A DNA stretch of 48,872 nucleotides from Entrophospora sp. SA101 (lineage: Eukaryota; Glomeromycota; Glomeromycetes; Entrophosporales; Entrophosporaceae): NCBI GenBank assembly GCA_958430865.1, contig CAUDNR010004306.1:4356-53227 (forward strand), written 5' to 3'. The notes beneath the pieces were generated by a model. The model made no database searches, had not been told where the DNA came from, and saw only the letters and a program-made list of their open reading frames with translations. The position numbers and the translations under genes are program-made. Below, one piece after another: positions 1 through 11,191 of the stretch (position 1 is its first letter; each line of letters starts with the position of its first letter).

Positions 1-644
1 ATTTTATTTATTATTCTATTTATTCATTTAGTTATACAATATATTTAATATATTTATTATTTCATGTTATGTTATCTGATACTATTATTTGTAATTGGAA
101 ATTAATGGCATGGGGTGGTTTTTGTCAAATTACAGTCTTGATGGTTACTAATTGATATTTTCTTGTAAAAAGAGCTCAAGTCTTCTCAGTTCTGAATATA
201 AATAACATTTAACCATATAAATAATTATCTTGACTTAACAATTACAACTGTAAATAGTTTGGTATTTGTATGCGTGAAAGGTCTAGCTGTAAATGGACAT
301 GCAAGTTAAACTGAATACTGTGCAAAATTCGATATTGGCAATATTTTACGTTGTTCCTTGAAAACTGGTAACAAATTGAAATACAGTACCTGCCTCTATG
401 GGGGCTGTACTTGCACCTTCGATGGTTAAGGTGGAAGTTTGACTTGGAACAACTGGAAAAGTTGATTTTGTATTTAGTAAAGGTAATTAGTAAGTGTCTT
501 TCGTCACATGGTGTAAAATCTTTTTTTTACAAATAAAGATGAGGGAGTAAAGAAATGATAATTGGAAAAAAACAAAAAAAGAAAAAAGAAAATGCTAAGC
601 GATTTGTTCATTTTTGCTGTATATTTTTATATGATATATACCGC
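1..644. other. Gene-free stretch at the window edge
   Basis: I see no convincing open frame, splice-bounded exon or repeat here. Base composition is AT-rich but less extreme than in introns, so it may be old coding or transposon sequence decayed beyond recognition. Confidence 0.4.
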
Positions 645-1245
645 AAAATATAATGCTTCTCTCCAACCAGTTTCATTATTTTTAATTTTGCCTCTAATAA
701 GTTCTGTCAAATCTTTCAATGCTATATTGAACATTGTTTAGCTTGTTTAACATTCAACACTTCAGAATAACGGAATGAGTTTGAAAGGCAGTCATACTAA
801 CAATTAATGAAGTTTGATCATATTTTGAAAAATTGTATAGTTCCTCATAAAGAGAAACTGACTGTTGAGTATTTCTTTTTATTGCGTAAGCTATTGCTAA
901 AGCGGATTTAATCACAAATTTAACTCTGGATCATTGGTGTGAAGCATCAGATTGAGGATCATTAACAATCGTTTTAATCTGATTCCTTATAGAATTGGTA
1001 AAATTTTCGAGGATGACATCTCGTCAACATTTAACCTTAGATGGTTCTGATTCTTCCAACTTACAAAGTCTACATTAACAATTTATACCAAATGATTCTT
1101 TGAGAATCTTGCATATGGATCCCAACGATAATTTAAAAATAGCTCTTCCCCTGGCCAGTAAGTTCTTGAAATCATCAAATACAATTTTTCCAATTCTATT
1201 GACATTTATTGAATGCAATGCATTCTTATCGTGACATATATAAAA
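645..1245 (-). pseudogene. Truncated decayed duplicate of the TPR-SET gene
   Basis: This stretch aligns along most of its length with the 3' part of the SET gene at 2459-4792, in the same orientation. Clear anchors are the block around 655-790 (matching about 2535-2680), the cysteine-rich post-SET block around 1015-1115 (matching about 2955-3060) and the block around 1185-1240 (matching about 3325-3380). Internal deletions of about 50 bp (near 930) and about 200 bp (near 1160), plus frameshifting indels and stops, rule out function. The N-terminal, TPR and first SET parts are absent. The parent is intronless in this region, so retrocopy and segmental duplication cannot be told apart. Confidence 0.85.
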
Positions 1246-1767
1246 CTAATTTAACAAGTTAACGACGACAACATAATGTCATTGGATCAGAAAATATGAA
1301 CACAGAATCTGAAGTTTATGGAAAAAAGATGACAAGTTATGAAAAATTAAATGATACACATGAATTAATCGAGAAGGTAAACGAAACTAGATGAGTATTG
1401 TGAACTTAAAGATGTGTTGTGGAATAGCGATGGATGGAAATAAGATATTGAAAAGAACATTAAATTAATCAATCGTACAAATTATTCATTTATATAAAAG
1501 GGAACTTAAAAAAATCTAAATTAATTAAAGAGGAGATGTTAATTGAGCATGAAAAAAAGCCAAGTCCACGTGTTTACTGGCAGGTTTCTACTTTCATGTT
1601 TATATCACGCGTAGAAATTTCGTTATTAAAAACAAAACTGATCAGATCAAAAAAAAAATTTTCTTTTAACAATGTAGGTATTAGAAAATGAAGAAATCGT
1701 TTGTCTCATCGGAACTGGCAATGCCAATCCCTCCACAATAATTAAATTGATTAATTGATAAAAATAA
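1246..1767. other. Unassigned stretch between SET relic and small ORF
   Basis: Nothing recognisable. A short plus-strand frame near 1680-1755 contains the peptide CLIGTGNANPS but is bounded by stops and has no partner exon that I can find. Confidence 0.3.
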
Positions 1768-2115
1768 TTATGCAATATATTTTTTGTTGATATATGCATA
1801 ATTTAGTTTTTTTTTTACAATTAGTTTCAGCAACAAATATTCATCAGATTCCAAGTTAAAATAATCGGCTTTTTGATCTAAATCAAGTTTTTCTGTTTTC
1901 AGGTAAGGTAAGATAATTTCCGTTATTTCTGCAACATGGTTAATTCGTTTATTTTTATTTTTTTCTTGGCTGTCGTCGACATTGATTGTGATAAACAAAA
2001 GAAAAAGTCCTGGATGAGTTATTCCAACGAATCTACTTAAATCATCTTGATCTTGGGTGATTTCTTCAAAAATAACCGTTAGTGTTGATGTTGGTGATGT
2101 TGATAGTAATGTCAA
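1768..2115 (-). CDS. Uncharacterised exon-like open frame
   Basis: An open frame of about 115 codons with no ATG at its 5' end; it begins directly after a TTATTAG that would serve as a splice acceptor. The composition is protein-like (mixed charged and hydrophobic residues, e.g. TEIILPYLKTEKLDLDQ, then YFNLESDEYLLLKLIV), without low-complexity bias. I do not recognise a family and found no upstream exon in matching phase, so it may be the last exon of a broken gene. It lies between the SET gene and its truncated duplicate, so it may have moved with that duplication. Confidence 0.25.
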   Translation of the reverse strand: MTLLSTSPTSTLTVIFEEITQDQDDLSRFVGITHPGLFLLFITINVDDSQEKNKNKRINHVAEITEIILPYLKTEKLDLDQKADYFNLESDEYLLLKLIVKKKLNYAYINKKYIA

Positions 2116-2458
2116 ACTCTAATAACAATATATTATAAAAATATAATATTATACAAAAAATTTTTACTTATCTTTGCGATCTTTCGCGATAATATTTATT
2201 TATTATTCAATAATTGATTTAGAGCTACATTTACTATTTTATAGTTTCATAAGTAATTAAACATATTATTATTATTTTGACAATTGACAGAGAGAAAAAT
2301 AAAATAGGGGAAATGGTATCTTTGATACTGATTAAAATTGATGCTTTCACTTTAACTTGGATAGATTCCAAAAATAAATAAAGGTAGATATTATATATAT
2401 ATATATAGCTGTTTTAAAGATATCAATATAAATTGAATGCCAAAAATATATTAATTAA

Positions 2459-4792
2459 TTAAAAAATCTGATCAATAAGTCCTATTTTTTTAGCATATGT
2501 AATCATATCTGGCATTAACTTCTCTGCATAATGCAATGCTTCTTTTCTCCAACCAGTTTCATTGTTTTTAAATTTGCCTCTTATAGGTTCTGCCAAATCT
2601 TTCAATGCTACATTAAACCATTTTTTAGCTTGTTTAATATTCAACATTCCAAAATAACGGAATGAAATTTGAAAAGCAGTATTACTAGTAATTAGTGGAG
2701 TTTGAGCTTTTTTTGAAAATTTGTATAGTTCTTCATAAAGAGAAATTGACCGATGAGTATTTCCTTTTATCCCATAAACTGTCGCCAAAGCAGATTTAAT
2801 CAAAAATGAAGGAAAATTTAATTCCGGATGTTCTTTTCGTAAATCATGCAACTCATCGATCATCTTTTCTAATTGATGGATAATGTGAGAAGCATCAAGT
2901 TGAGGATTATTAATAACCATTCTAACCTGACTTTTTATATCGGTAAAAGTTTCAAGAATGACATCTCGCCGACGTTTGACCTTAGATGGTTCCGACCCTT
3001 CCAATTTACAAAGTCTACATTGACAATTTATACCAAATGTATCTTTGAGAGTATTGCATCGTTCTTCGTATGGACTATCAGAACTACAATAACTTAAAAC
3101 TAGTTCCTCCCCTTTTAAAACTAGCCGGGAAGTCCTTAAAATCATCAAATCGCCAAAACCTACCCAACTAACATTGTTATCAACACATGCGTGATTGAAA
3201 TAAGATGGCAAAATCCATAATGCTGTCCCGTTCTTTTCAACATCTAATAAACTCATTCCTTCAACATACTCAGAAACTTGTTCATAACTCAATAATGAAA
3301 AAGTATTATATTTAACAATCTTTTCAATCCTATTGATATCTACTGAATGCAATGCATTCTCATCACGTTTAGATATTGGGGCTAAATCTGGACCACTATA
3401 CAACTTATAAATCTCCTTACGAAGGTCTGGCTCATCTGTAAGCCTCTGAGCAATATAAGCTATTAATTCATTTTGTGTTCCTGTATTCATAGACTTTGAT
3501 GAAGCATCAATATTAAAACTAAAAGGAACTTCATATGCAAATATCGCTTTAAATGCTTTTGAGACCATCAAAAGAGTACCTTCAGGAATATCACATTTGG
3601 CAACCCAACCTCTTCCTTTCTTTTTGACATTACGAATTTCAATATCATTACTCAAGTAATCAGCATGATCCAATCTAGGTCCAATTTTCTCAGAGTCATT
3701 AACAACTGTTAAGGCATTCAACTTTTCACAAAACTCATCAACAATATTAATAAAATTATACTGTCCATTTCGACTTTCCAAATCCAACATTTCTGCATGC
3801 TTCAACAATTGCTCAATACTTTTCCTAGTTGAAATAGTGGAATTATCAGTACTTGATTGAATTTTTTGATGGAAATCTCTAAGCATAGTTATAGCTTCTT
3901 GATAACGTTTAAGACCACAAAGAGCTTTACCCATACGATAAATTGCCTTTGGATGATTACTCTCGTTGTTAAGAGTAATTTCCAGATCAGTAATAGCATT
4001 TGTAAACCGACCCAATCTTAAATATGCTTCTGCACGATTAGAAAGAAGTGTAGCGTTATTTGGTTCAAGCTCAATACCATTTGAATATTCGTTGATTGCT
4101 GATGCAAAATAATTAGATATAAAATAATCATTTCCACGACAACGAAAATCATCAGCTGATAAAATTTGCTTGTCAGGTTTTTCGAGATCTGTAGACCATT
4201 TGATTTCTCTAAACAAATTATTATTATTTCGATCAATAATAACAATATCACTAGGATTATCTGAACGAAGTGTAGTGGTAAAATCAGCAGTTGTTTTATA
4301 ATATGGGTTTTTAATGATAATCACAGTTCCAATTGGTAGAAGTTTAGATACTTCATCAACAGGAACATATCCTCTACGGTATTTTACGGGAATGTCAGAT
4401 TGTTTAATCCAATTGTATAAAGCAAGTTTTACAGCATCACCTTCTGGGTCTTCAACAAGTGTCATAAGGGAAACCTTTTTTCCACATTTTGCCATCACTC
4501 GACATAATAAAAATTTTCCGTGATGTACATGATCAAGTTGTAAATCTGTGATAGAAATTCTATTTTTTAATTCAAGACTAACATGTTGATATATACCTTT
4601 ATTCATTTGATTGGAAGTTGATTTATAAAAATTATTTCGCTTTCTTTCAATATCTTCCAAAAATCTTTCATGGTCATCAATCAAAGCTTCTCTGTCCATT
4701 TCATTCACCATATTCCCATCCATCATATTTCCTTCATTCATCATATTCATCATGTTTAACATTAAAGCATTTCGAAAAAATGACTCTTCCAT
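2459..4792 (-). CDS. TPR-SET domain protein, probable lysine methyltransferase
   Basis: A single uninterrupted exon of 777 codons from ATG at 4792 to the stop at 2459. The N-terminus (residues 8-30) is a Met/Asn-rich low-complexity run. Residues about 216-310 form tetratricopeptide repeats (NDYFISNYFASAINEYSNGI, then SNRAEAYLRLGRFTNAITDL). Residues about 382-570 form a SET domain: KGRGWVAKCDIPEGTLL at its start, the NHAC-x3-N substrate/SAM motif at 533-540 and GEELVLSY at 561-568. A CQCRLC post-SET zinc cluster follows at 590-595. The order TPR-SET-post-SET with a helical C-terminus is SMYD-like, but I see no MYND finger in the SET insert, as in fungal TPR-SET proteins. It should transfer methyl groups from S-adenosylmethionine to lysine; the substrate is not predictable. 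It is the only intronless gene in the window and has a decayed partial copy downstream. Confidence 0.9.
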   Translation of the reverse strand: MEESFFRNALMLNMMNMMNEGNMMDGNMVNEMDREALIDDHERFLEDIERKRNNFYKSTSNQMNKGIYQHVSLELKNRISITDLQLDHVHHGKFLLCRVMAKCGKKVSLMTLVEDPEGDAVKLALYNWIKQSDIPVKYRRGYVPVDEVSKLLPIGTVIIIKNPYYKTTADFTTTLRSDNPSDIVIIDRNNNNLFREIKWSTDLEKPDKQILSADDFRCRGNDYFISNYFASAINEYSNGIELEPNNATLLSNRAEAYLRLGRFTNAITDLEITLNNESNHPKAIYRMGKALCGLKRYQEAITMLRDFHQKIQSSTDNSTISTRKSIEQLLKHAEMLDLESRNGQYNFINIVDEFCEKLNALTVVNDSEKIGPRLDHADYLSNDIEIRNVKKKGRGWVAKCDIPEGTLLMVSKAFKAIFAYEVPFSFNIDASSKSMNTGTQNELIAYIAQRLTDEPDLRKEIYKLYSGPDLAPISKRDENALHSVDINRIEKIVKYNTFSLLSYEQVSEYVEGMSLLDVEKNGTALWILPSYFNHACVDNNVSWVGFGDLMILRTSRLVLKGEELVLSYCSSDSPYEERCNTLKDTFGINCQCRLCKLEGSEPSKVKRRRDVILETFTDIKSQVRMVINNPQLDASHIIHQLEKMIDELHDLRKEHPELNFPSFLIKSALATVYGIKGNTHRSISLYEELYKFSKKAQTPLITSNTAFQISFRYFGMLNIKQAKKWFNVALKDLAEPIRGKFKNNETGWRKEALHYAEKLMPDMITYAKKIGLIDQIF

Positions 4793-5269
4793 TGTGAAAT
4801 GAACTATTGCTGTTAGTTTATGAGTGAAAAGAAGACAAACGCAAATGTATTAATATTAAATTAAAAGAAAAAAAAATTAAGGTAATTATGGATGATGTAA
4901 AAATCATTATTTATATTAAAAATTTAAAAATTATCTCACGATTAATAATAACTTACTTTTTCGGGGTTTCGATGGTCTTTATACTGTAGCACCAATATCA
5001 CGTGTCACATGATCTCAATTGATATTAATACTAATTAATCAAAAAATAAATAAATTTGGGGCGATTATCATATAAAAAGTGTAAGAATCATCATATAAAG
5101 TTAATACATGCACAATATGTAACTTCAAAAGATCCATAGAAAAAAAAATTAAACATACAAATGAATAAAATAAAAACTTTAATAATTGAATAAAATTTCA
5201 GAAGGCTTTGTTATAGAGATTTGATAATCTGAAACATAATAAAATTTTATAATTTCAATTCATTACTTC
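4793..5269. promoter_or_regulatory. Upstream region of the TPR-SET gene
   Basis: Probable 5' UTR and promoter, since the gene reads leftward from 4792. It is AT-rich, contains ATCACGTGTCACATGAT near 4996-5012 (overlapping CACGTG/CACATG E-box-like sites) and has no other gene. Assignment rests on position only. Confidence 0.3.
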
Positions 5270-5774
5270 TCAGATCTTTATACCTTTTGTCTTTTCTGTT
5301 ACTTCACTATCATTTTCAAATCCTATACCACTTTTGTTATTTTCTGGTACTCTTTTTCTGCTGATTCTCTATGTAAAGTTGAGTTTCACCTTCTTCCACT
5401 AGTTTCTTTAACTCTATCATCGTGTCTTTTGACATTCTGTCTGAAAAAATCCTTCCAAATAAGTTCCAATTTTTGATGTTGTACATTTTCCACTACACAG
5501 TGAATCTCGATTTAGCGGATACTAATTAAAAATCCCCGTTTTACGGATAAAGTTCAAAGAACAGTCCCTTAATAAAACCCTCTCGATATAGTGGATATCT
5601 CGGTTTAACGGATTTTTTGAAAATTGCCCAAACTATCCACTAAATCGAGATTCACCATGTACCATTTTGATCATATTTATGATAAATAATATTAGATAAA
5701 TACTTATAGGCTTGCATTGGATCATAATTATCATTATTTACAATTTCTAACCTATTCTTATCCTTTTTATCCAT
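5270..5774 (-). pseudogene. Coding relic split by a small transposon
   Basis: On the minus strand an ATG at 5774 opens a protein-like frame (MDKKDKNRLEIVNNDNYDP) that runs to about 5662, where the TA-flanked element at 5496-5659 begins. Beyond the element, protein-like sequence resumes (KNWNLFGRIFSDRMSKDTMI, then ELKKLVEEGETQLYIENQQKK) with at least one frameshift and then stops. I do not recognise the family. I infer a small gene or last exon that was broken by insertion and then decayed. Confidence 0.45.
5496..5659. mobile_element. TA-flanked MITE, 164 bp, Tc1/mariner-pogo type
   Basis: Terminal inverted repeats of about 25 bp (22 of 25 matching): the left starts CACAGTGAATCTCGATTTAG after TA at 5494-5495; the right, read in reverse complement, starts CATGGTGAATCTCGATTTAG after TA at 5660-5661. 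A TA duplication with this kind of terminus is typical of Tc1/mariner/pogo elements. The interior carries subterminal variants of the same sequence (near 5583-5612) and no coding capacity. Confidence 0.85.
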
Positions 5775-6824
5775 GAAAGATCACTTGGATATTAGAATTA
5801 TTTGTTGTATATACCCCAATTGTAAATCAACTTGAACTATAAGAGAACTCACTAAATTATTAAACAACAAGGTACAACTAAATTGATTGAATGATCTGAG
5901 TATTGTAACTTAGTAATTAAATTATGATTTTTTTTTTAATTATACTAATTTATTATATATATGTGTTACGAGACGCGACCATCAATAAATTGTTATATTT
6001 TTATTGTGTATATTTTTGCTCAATTAATTGTTTCATGGTGACCGAAACTTTTGTGTGTAAATAAATAAAATGAACAAAATAATTGATAACAGTATTTTTA
6101 AAAGAGTGTTTATTTTATTTTTTATTCCAAACAAAACATAGCCTGACCTAGCATTATTATTATTTCCACTAACAACACAAATAATAAATTTTGTTTGTCT
6201 CTTTGAATTCCAATTGAAATAAATACATATTTGTTTGCGTTTTCAAAAATCCAGTTTACAACTAATGTGTCATAATGAAGCGTCGAAACGAGTTTACCAG
6301 CAGAAATAAGTTGAAGTTTATGTTTTTGTGAAGATGTTATGGTTTAATCAGTAAGGAAATCGAGATTTTTATTTTTATTTTATTTTTTCGAGTATATGGG
6401 ATTTATAGATTTATAATCAACTTAATTCGTCAGTTAATAAATTTTGTAAATTCTGTTATCAGGCCACAAATAATTACAATTTTTTCAGTCAATATTATAA
6501 AATTTAGATTTTTTTAAAAACTATTTTTCACATATATTATATATTATAAAAGTGGAAGATTGAACAAATATGACAAAAATGATGAAATTATGCACTGATT
6601 TTATCATGAAGAGAAATGACGTCCAGCCGTTATATATATTTGCATAGTGTGCCAAACAGGTCCGCGACAGGGTACGTATAACACCACAAAATCGACGACC
6701 TAGGAAAGTTAGAAAAAAAATTAAACCGACGGAATTGATGTTTAAGACCTAAGCTTCAATTTTATCAGATTATTGATTCCCTGCTGTCACATACGAATAT
6801 TAATCCGCCTCTCCATTAAATTAT
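5775..6824. other. Gene-free AT-rich stretch
   Basis: No open frame or recognisable element. A slightly GC-richer island near 6640-6740 has frequent stops in all frames. Confidence 0.35.
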
Positions 6825-7680
6825 AGGAGTACTTATGGATCAAGAAAGCTCGATTGGGCTGCTTCTGAGGCGGAAAGAAGAGACAGCAATAAAATATTGA
6901 AAGATGATGCACCAAGTCTTTTTTAAGATATTTTTATTGAATTGTCCAAGAAAGTTATTGGTTAGTATGTTACTGATCACTCTTTTTGTAATGAAGCTTT
7001 AATCTGAATTGCTAACACTCAATATCTTTGCAGGCAGGTGCAGTGCTTATGTTTGCCGTTCTTATAACGAATGAAGCATGCGAGTGTAAAATCTTTTAAT
7101 ATTATATTGAATGGCTTAGTATATATAATATATGCAAAGGTATGGTCTAACCTTATTATTTTAAATTTAAAAGTTTGAGCTTTCTGTTAAAGAAGCTTAT
7201 TTTCCCCCCGTAGATTGACATTATTAAAACGATGCATGTTGTTAATGCGGTGGATGTTGATCACAGGGATTGGAATAGTCATCAAAATAAAAATCGATGG
7301 AAAAATTATTTATCACGATTTTGGCATTATACATTCTTTCGTTCCAAAAGACAGAAATATGGGGATATTAGCGATGCTTCCTTGGAAAGATAAAGCAAAT
7401 CAAAAAAATAATTTAATTATCATTGAAAGTCCCAAAGGAGAGATAAGAAGTTCGATGGGAAGAGAAAGTTTTGGGATTAATCAATTTAGAATCTATATTT
7501 GAGTGCAACCGAAAAAGAAAATGGCGTATATACACACACATAAAGGTGATGCTGGAAAGGCTCATTTCTAAAACAGGAAGAATACCTATAGATGAAGTGA
7601 ATATGATTTTTAAACATAAGAATGATCGCAACATACTGACTCGTGATAAAGCACGGAGACCATCAAAATTATAATAATAA
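6825..7680 (+). pseudogene. Possible relic of an unidentified spliced gene
   Basis: Several protein-like pieces occur in order on the plus strand next to splice-like sites: after TTATAG at 6820-6826 (YGSRKLDWAASEAERRDSNK), after TTTGCAG at 7028-7034 (AGAVLMFAVLITNEACE), and 7215-7400 (VNAVDVDHRDWNSHQNKNRW in one frame). An open frame at 7471-7674 (67 codons, IFKHKNDRNILTRDKARR) follows. Frames do not join cleanly and stops intervene. I recognise no family; this could be a decayed gene or chance. Confidence 0.2.
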
Positions 7681-7881
7681 ATATAAAAATAATTTGACCA
7701 TAGAATCAAAAACTTCAAGTTTCAATAAGAAAATGCGTCAATGATTAGAAAAACCTAATCTAGTCTTATACCTATACATTTGTATTATTATTAATATAAC
7801 TAGACTGGTTTTATACCTGCATTGTAATGACCCTTTATTTTTCAATACTATTTATTCATTTTATAGATACATATATGACAT

Positions 7882-7922
<41 letters not shown>

Positions 7923-8131
7923 TTATTGTATTTTTTTTGATTTTTTTTATTCCTTGACTTTCATGGGGAAAAAAAAAATAAAAAAAATATCATTCATTCT
8001 AAATGAATCTTTATTATTTTGAATCATAATGATATTTATTACCGCATCGCAGGCAAATTTCCTGCATGAACATCAAATAGAATTTTCATAAATGAAAAAT
8101 GATAAATAATATAAACAACAATATATTTATA
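7681..8131. other. AT-rich spacer with TA microsatellite
   Basis: No gene. An uninterrupted TA dinucleotide run of about 30 bp lies at 7887-7916, followed by A- and T-homopolymer runs. Confidence 0.5.
7887..7916. repeat. TA microsatellite
   Basis: About fifteen consecutive TA units read directly from the sequence. Confidence 0.9.
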
Positions 8132-8338
8132 CAGTGCGGATCATTAAAAAACACCGCCATTTAAAAAAGGAGTCATGTAAAAAAAATTTTTGTCTCGGGA
8201 TTTTTGGGAAAAATCTATGTTACACAAAATTTAGTATATATAAATATAATATATAAATAATAAAAAATTGGAATATTCGAAATGCTATATAGTATTTTGA
8301 AGCTATATTTATTATAAGCAATTAGATGATCTGCACCG
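8132..8338. mobile_element. TA-flanked MITE, 207 bp, Tc1/mariner type
   Basis: The left end after TA (8130-8131) reads CAGTGCGGATCAT; the right end before TA (8339-8340), in reverse complement, reads CGGTGCAGATCAT, so 11 of 13 terminal bases match. CAGTG termini with TA duplication are characteristic of Tc1/mariner elements. The interior is AT-rich and non-coding. It is a different family from the element at 5496-5659. Confidence 0.75.
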
Positions 8339-9177
8339 TATTGGGGTCGATAATAATAATGAAACTACCTAAAAAACGGGTTTAAATCATAAACTTCCTA
8401 TAAATAATTGAATAAGAACCTTAATTAGCAGGTAAATTTGACTACAATTGATCTATATACGTCGAAGAGGAAGGAATATTTTTAACCAACACGGATAACT
8501 TCTGGTCTTCGCTTGAGAAAGGCGCATTAACATTCTAATAAATAAATTTCATTAATCCTAAAAATTGTAAATAAACTTTTAAACTCCAGTTAAACTGACG
8601 CTTGAACTGCAGTTTTCTATATTAACAATAAACCTATGTTGTTTTGTTTACTAATGACAGACCAAAAAAAATCAAAAATATATTATAGGCTAATCTTATA
8701 AATATAAATATACAGTATATTATTAATTTCAATTAAGTGAAGATCAGTCTTTCCTTCAACACCGAATTTTTTGACGGTGAATCTATTTGGATATGATTGG
8801 CAGTTACAACTTTAAATGTAGCAATTATCATTTATATTGCTAGAAGTATCAAGAAGAAAAGATGGACAGATGATTTACCTATTTACCCCAATTGTATAGT
8901 TACAAGCTTCCATCTCACGCAAGAAGAATATCACTGGACTATTTTCATAAAACAATATGTGAAACGGAAGTTCGAAAGTCGTAAAAAGGTAGTTAGGAAA
9001 ATATCCTGTAGTTGCACTTAGCTTCGTCAAGGAATTCAATCATTTGCTTCAAAGAAAAATATTTTATTGTATTTATCTAGCTTTTTTCGAGTGATTAACA
9101 TATCGTGTTACATATACTCCCGAAATAGTATTCCCTTTTTTTATATCAAAAATTTAATCCTTGCAATTATTATTATC
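8339..9177. other. Spacer upstream of the eEF1A methyltransferase gene
   Basis: No supported gene. A 74-codon frame at 8797-9021 has a plausible composition but neither splice partners nor a recognisable domain. The last few hundred bases presumably include the promoter and 5' UTR of the plus-strand gene starting at 9178. Confidence 0.35.
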
Positions 9178-10395
9178 ATGTCAGAAGAAAACAAATACGA
9201 TGATGAAAATTTAACGTACTCTATTATTTTTTGCTTTTATAATAATGATGATATTTATATATTTAATATATTTAATATATATATTATAGGTTATCGTCAA
9301 CAGCGTTATCAGCTTTGAATGAATTCCTTGCTGAACAACAAGGACAACAACAAAAACTTGATCAAATAAGGCAAAAAGCATCATCATATTTATTGAATGA
9401 CAATGAGGAGGGAGTGGGAGAGGGGGATGATGAAGGAAAAAAGGATGAATTAAGTATGATTAATATGGAATATTTTAAAGAAGATTGGCAGGTTTTTATT
9501 TTTTTTTTATTGAGCATTTCTTTATTAATATAATATTTTTCCTGGTTTGTTTCCTAATCTTTAATAATTTTACATTAAAAAGTTGAGTCAATTCTGGGTA
9601 AGTGATATATAATGGATAATGTGTATATATATACATATATATCATATATAATTAATTATTGTTGTTGTTAAAAGTATAATGAAGAAACAACAGACAAGAT
9701 AATACAAGAGATTATAAATAATACAACAACAAAAAGCAGAATAGCATGTATTAGTACACCAACTGTATTTGTTAAATTAAAAGTTGAGTATGATTTATTT
9801 TAATATTTGATTTTAATCATACATATTAATTCATTTTTAAAATATTTATTTTCTTTTTCTACACTCTGCTTCTTTTATTTAATATATATAGTCAAAATAT
9901 TCATCATTGAAACAAGAAATATATTTATTTGAGTATGATAGAAGATTTGATATTTATGGAAAATATTTTATTGATTATGATTTTAATTCACCAATGAAAT
10001 TTCAAAAATCTCAAGAATTCAAAGATTCGTTTGATTTTATATTAGCCGATCCACCATTTTTAAATGAAGATTGTCTTACTAAAACAATGATGACTGTTAA
10101 ATGGATAGGTAAAAAAAAGAAGAATAATAGTAATAATAATGTTGAAGATGGCTTTAAATTATTGATTTGTACTGGTAACTATTATTATGAATTATTTGTG
10201 ATGGTTTGAATAATTTTTCTAGAAACAATATTGATTTGTATTTAATTGTTAGGAGCTGTCATGAGTGATTTATTGAACAGAATTATGAATGTCAAAATGA
10301 CGAATTTTTATCCAAAACATAAAAGTGGATTGGCAAATGAATTTAGATCATTTACTAATTATGAGAACGAAAATATAAAATGGTTGAATCAATAA
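9178..10395 (+). CDS. EFM5: eEF1A lysine methyltransferase (EFM5/EEF1AKMT1 family)
   Basis: Exons 9178-9215, 9290-9491, 9583-9597, 9675-9782, 9892-10174 and 10253-10395 join in phase to 789 nt, 262 aa. All introns are GT-AG. The product begins MSEENKYDDENL and runs LSSTALSALNEFLAEQQ, an acidic linker, then EDWQ joined to LSQFW (from a 15-nt exon) and YNEETTDKIIQEI. The catalytic motif DPPF is at about 174-177 within FDFILADPPFLNEDC, the (N/D)PP(Y/F/W) site of amino-methyltransferases. The end (FYPKHKSGLANEFRSFTNYE) is also typical. EFM5 in yeast and EEF1AKMT1 in human methylate a lysine of elongation factor 1A in the cytosol; older annotations call this family N6-adenine DNA methyltransferase 2. 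The exon model is firm because every junction restores a conserved family block. Confidence 0.93.
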
Positions 10396-11191
10396 TTTAT
10401 ATAAAGTAAATGGAATATTCTTCACCTTTAAATATTCAATCATACAAGATATTGATTTCTCACCTGATTTATATATACATGCTAAACTCCTCATTCCCAA
10501 AATTACTAAATCAAGACTTATTCAAAATCTTACTCCTTAAATTCTCCCGATTTCATCAAAAAGGAAAAAAATCATACAAGCATATATATATTAATACTCG
10601 CCCGTTTTATTTACCATGCCGTTGATTTTTCCTTTTTTTATATATTTTGACCAATTAAGGAATTAGACAATGCATTCGATTTACATTCTATTTCTTTACT
10701 TGGAATATGACATAGCTTGATTATTTATTTAATATTAAAAATCCCTTAAATGTTTATTAATAAAATTTGTTGATCCCAAGACTCGGAAGAAAAATACTAG
10801 TGTTACCAAAGAAAATATTTATTCTTTCTTTATTTGAAAAAAGGAGGAATCGCAGAATTGAAATAGGAAACGTGATAGAATAGGGAATTAAGAATGAATG
10901 AACGAATGGGTTAGTGGTTGATTAGTAGTAGTGTTGATGATACAAGATTTTTTAATTTGAAAAAATTTTATTTTTGGAAAATGAAAATTTATAAAAGGTT
11001 TTAAAAAAGAAATTTTTTAAAATTTTATTTTTTCGCTGATTTTAATTTTTTTTTGATTTTCATCAAATAATAAATATCAACAACAACAATAATAATAATA
11101 CAATAAAATTATTTTTTTTTTATTATATAAAAATAACAACTCCTTTAATTAATTAATTTAATTTAATTTCAATAATTAGAATCCAGTAATT
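10396..11191. promoter_or_regulatory. Spacer with 3' UTR of EFM5 and kinase promoter
   Basis: No gene; the 71-codon frame at 10410-10625 runs straight from the EFM5 3' end and is not protein-like. From 11050 the sequence turns into homopolymer-rich CAA/AAT runs just before the kinase ATG, resembling a 5' UTR. Confidence 0.4.

Noticed and set aside
9178..10395. Reading this gene as an adenine-specific DNA methyltransferase
   Set aside because: The DPPF motif is shared, but the LSQFW, IYLFEYD and LANEFRS blocks place it with the eEF1A lysine methyltransferases, which were earlier misnamed N6AMT2.
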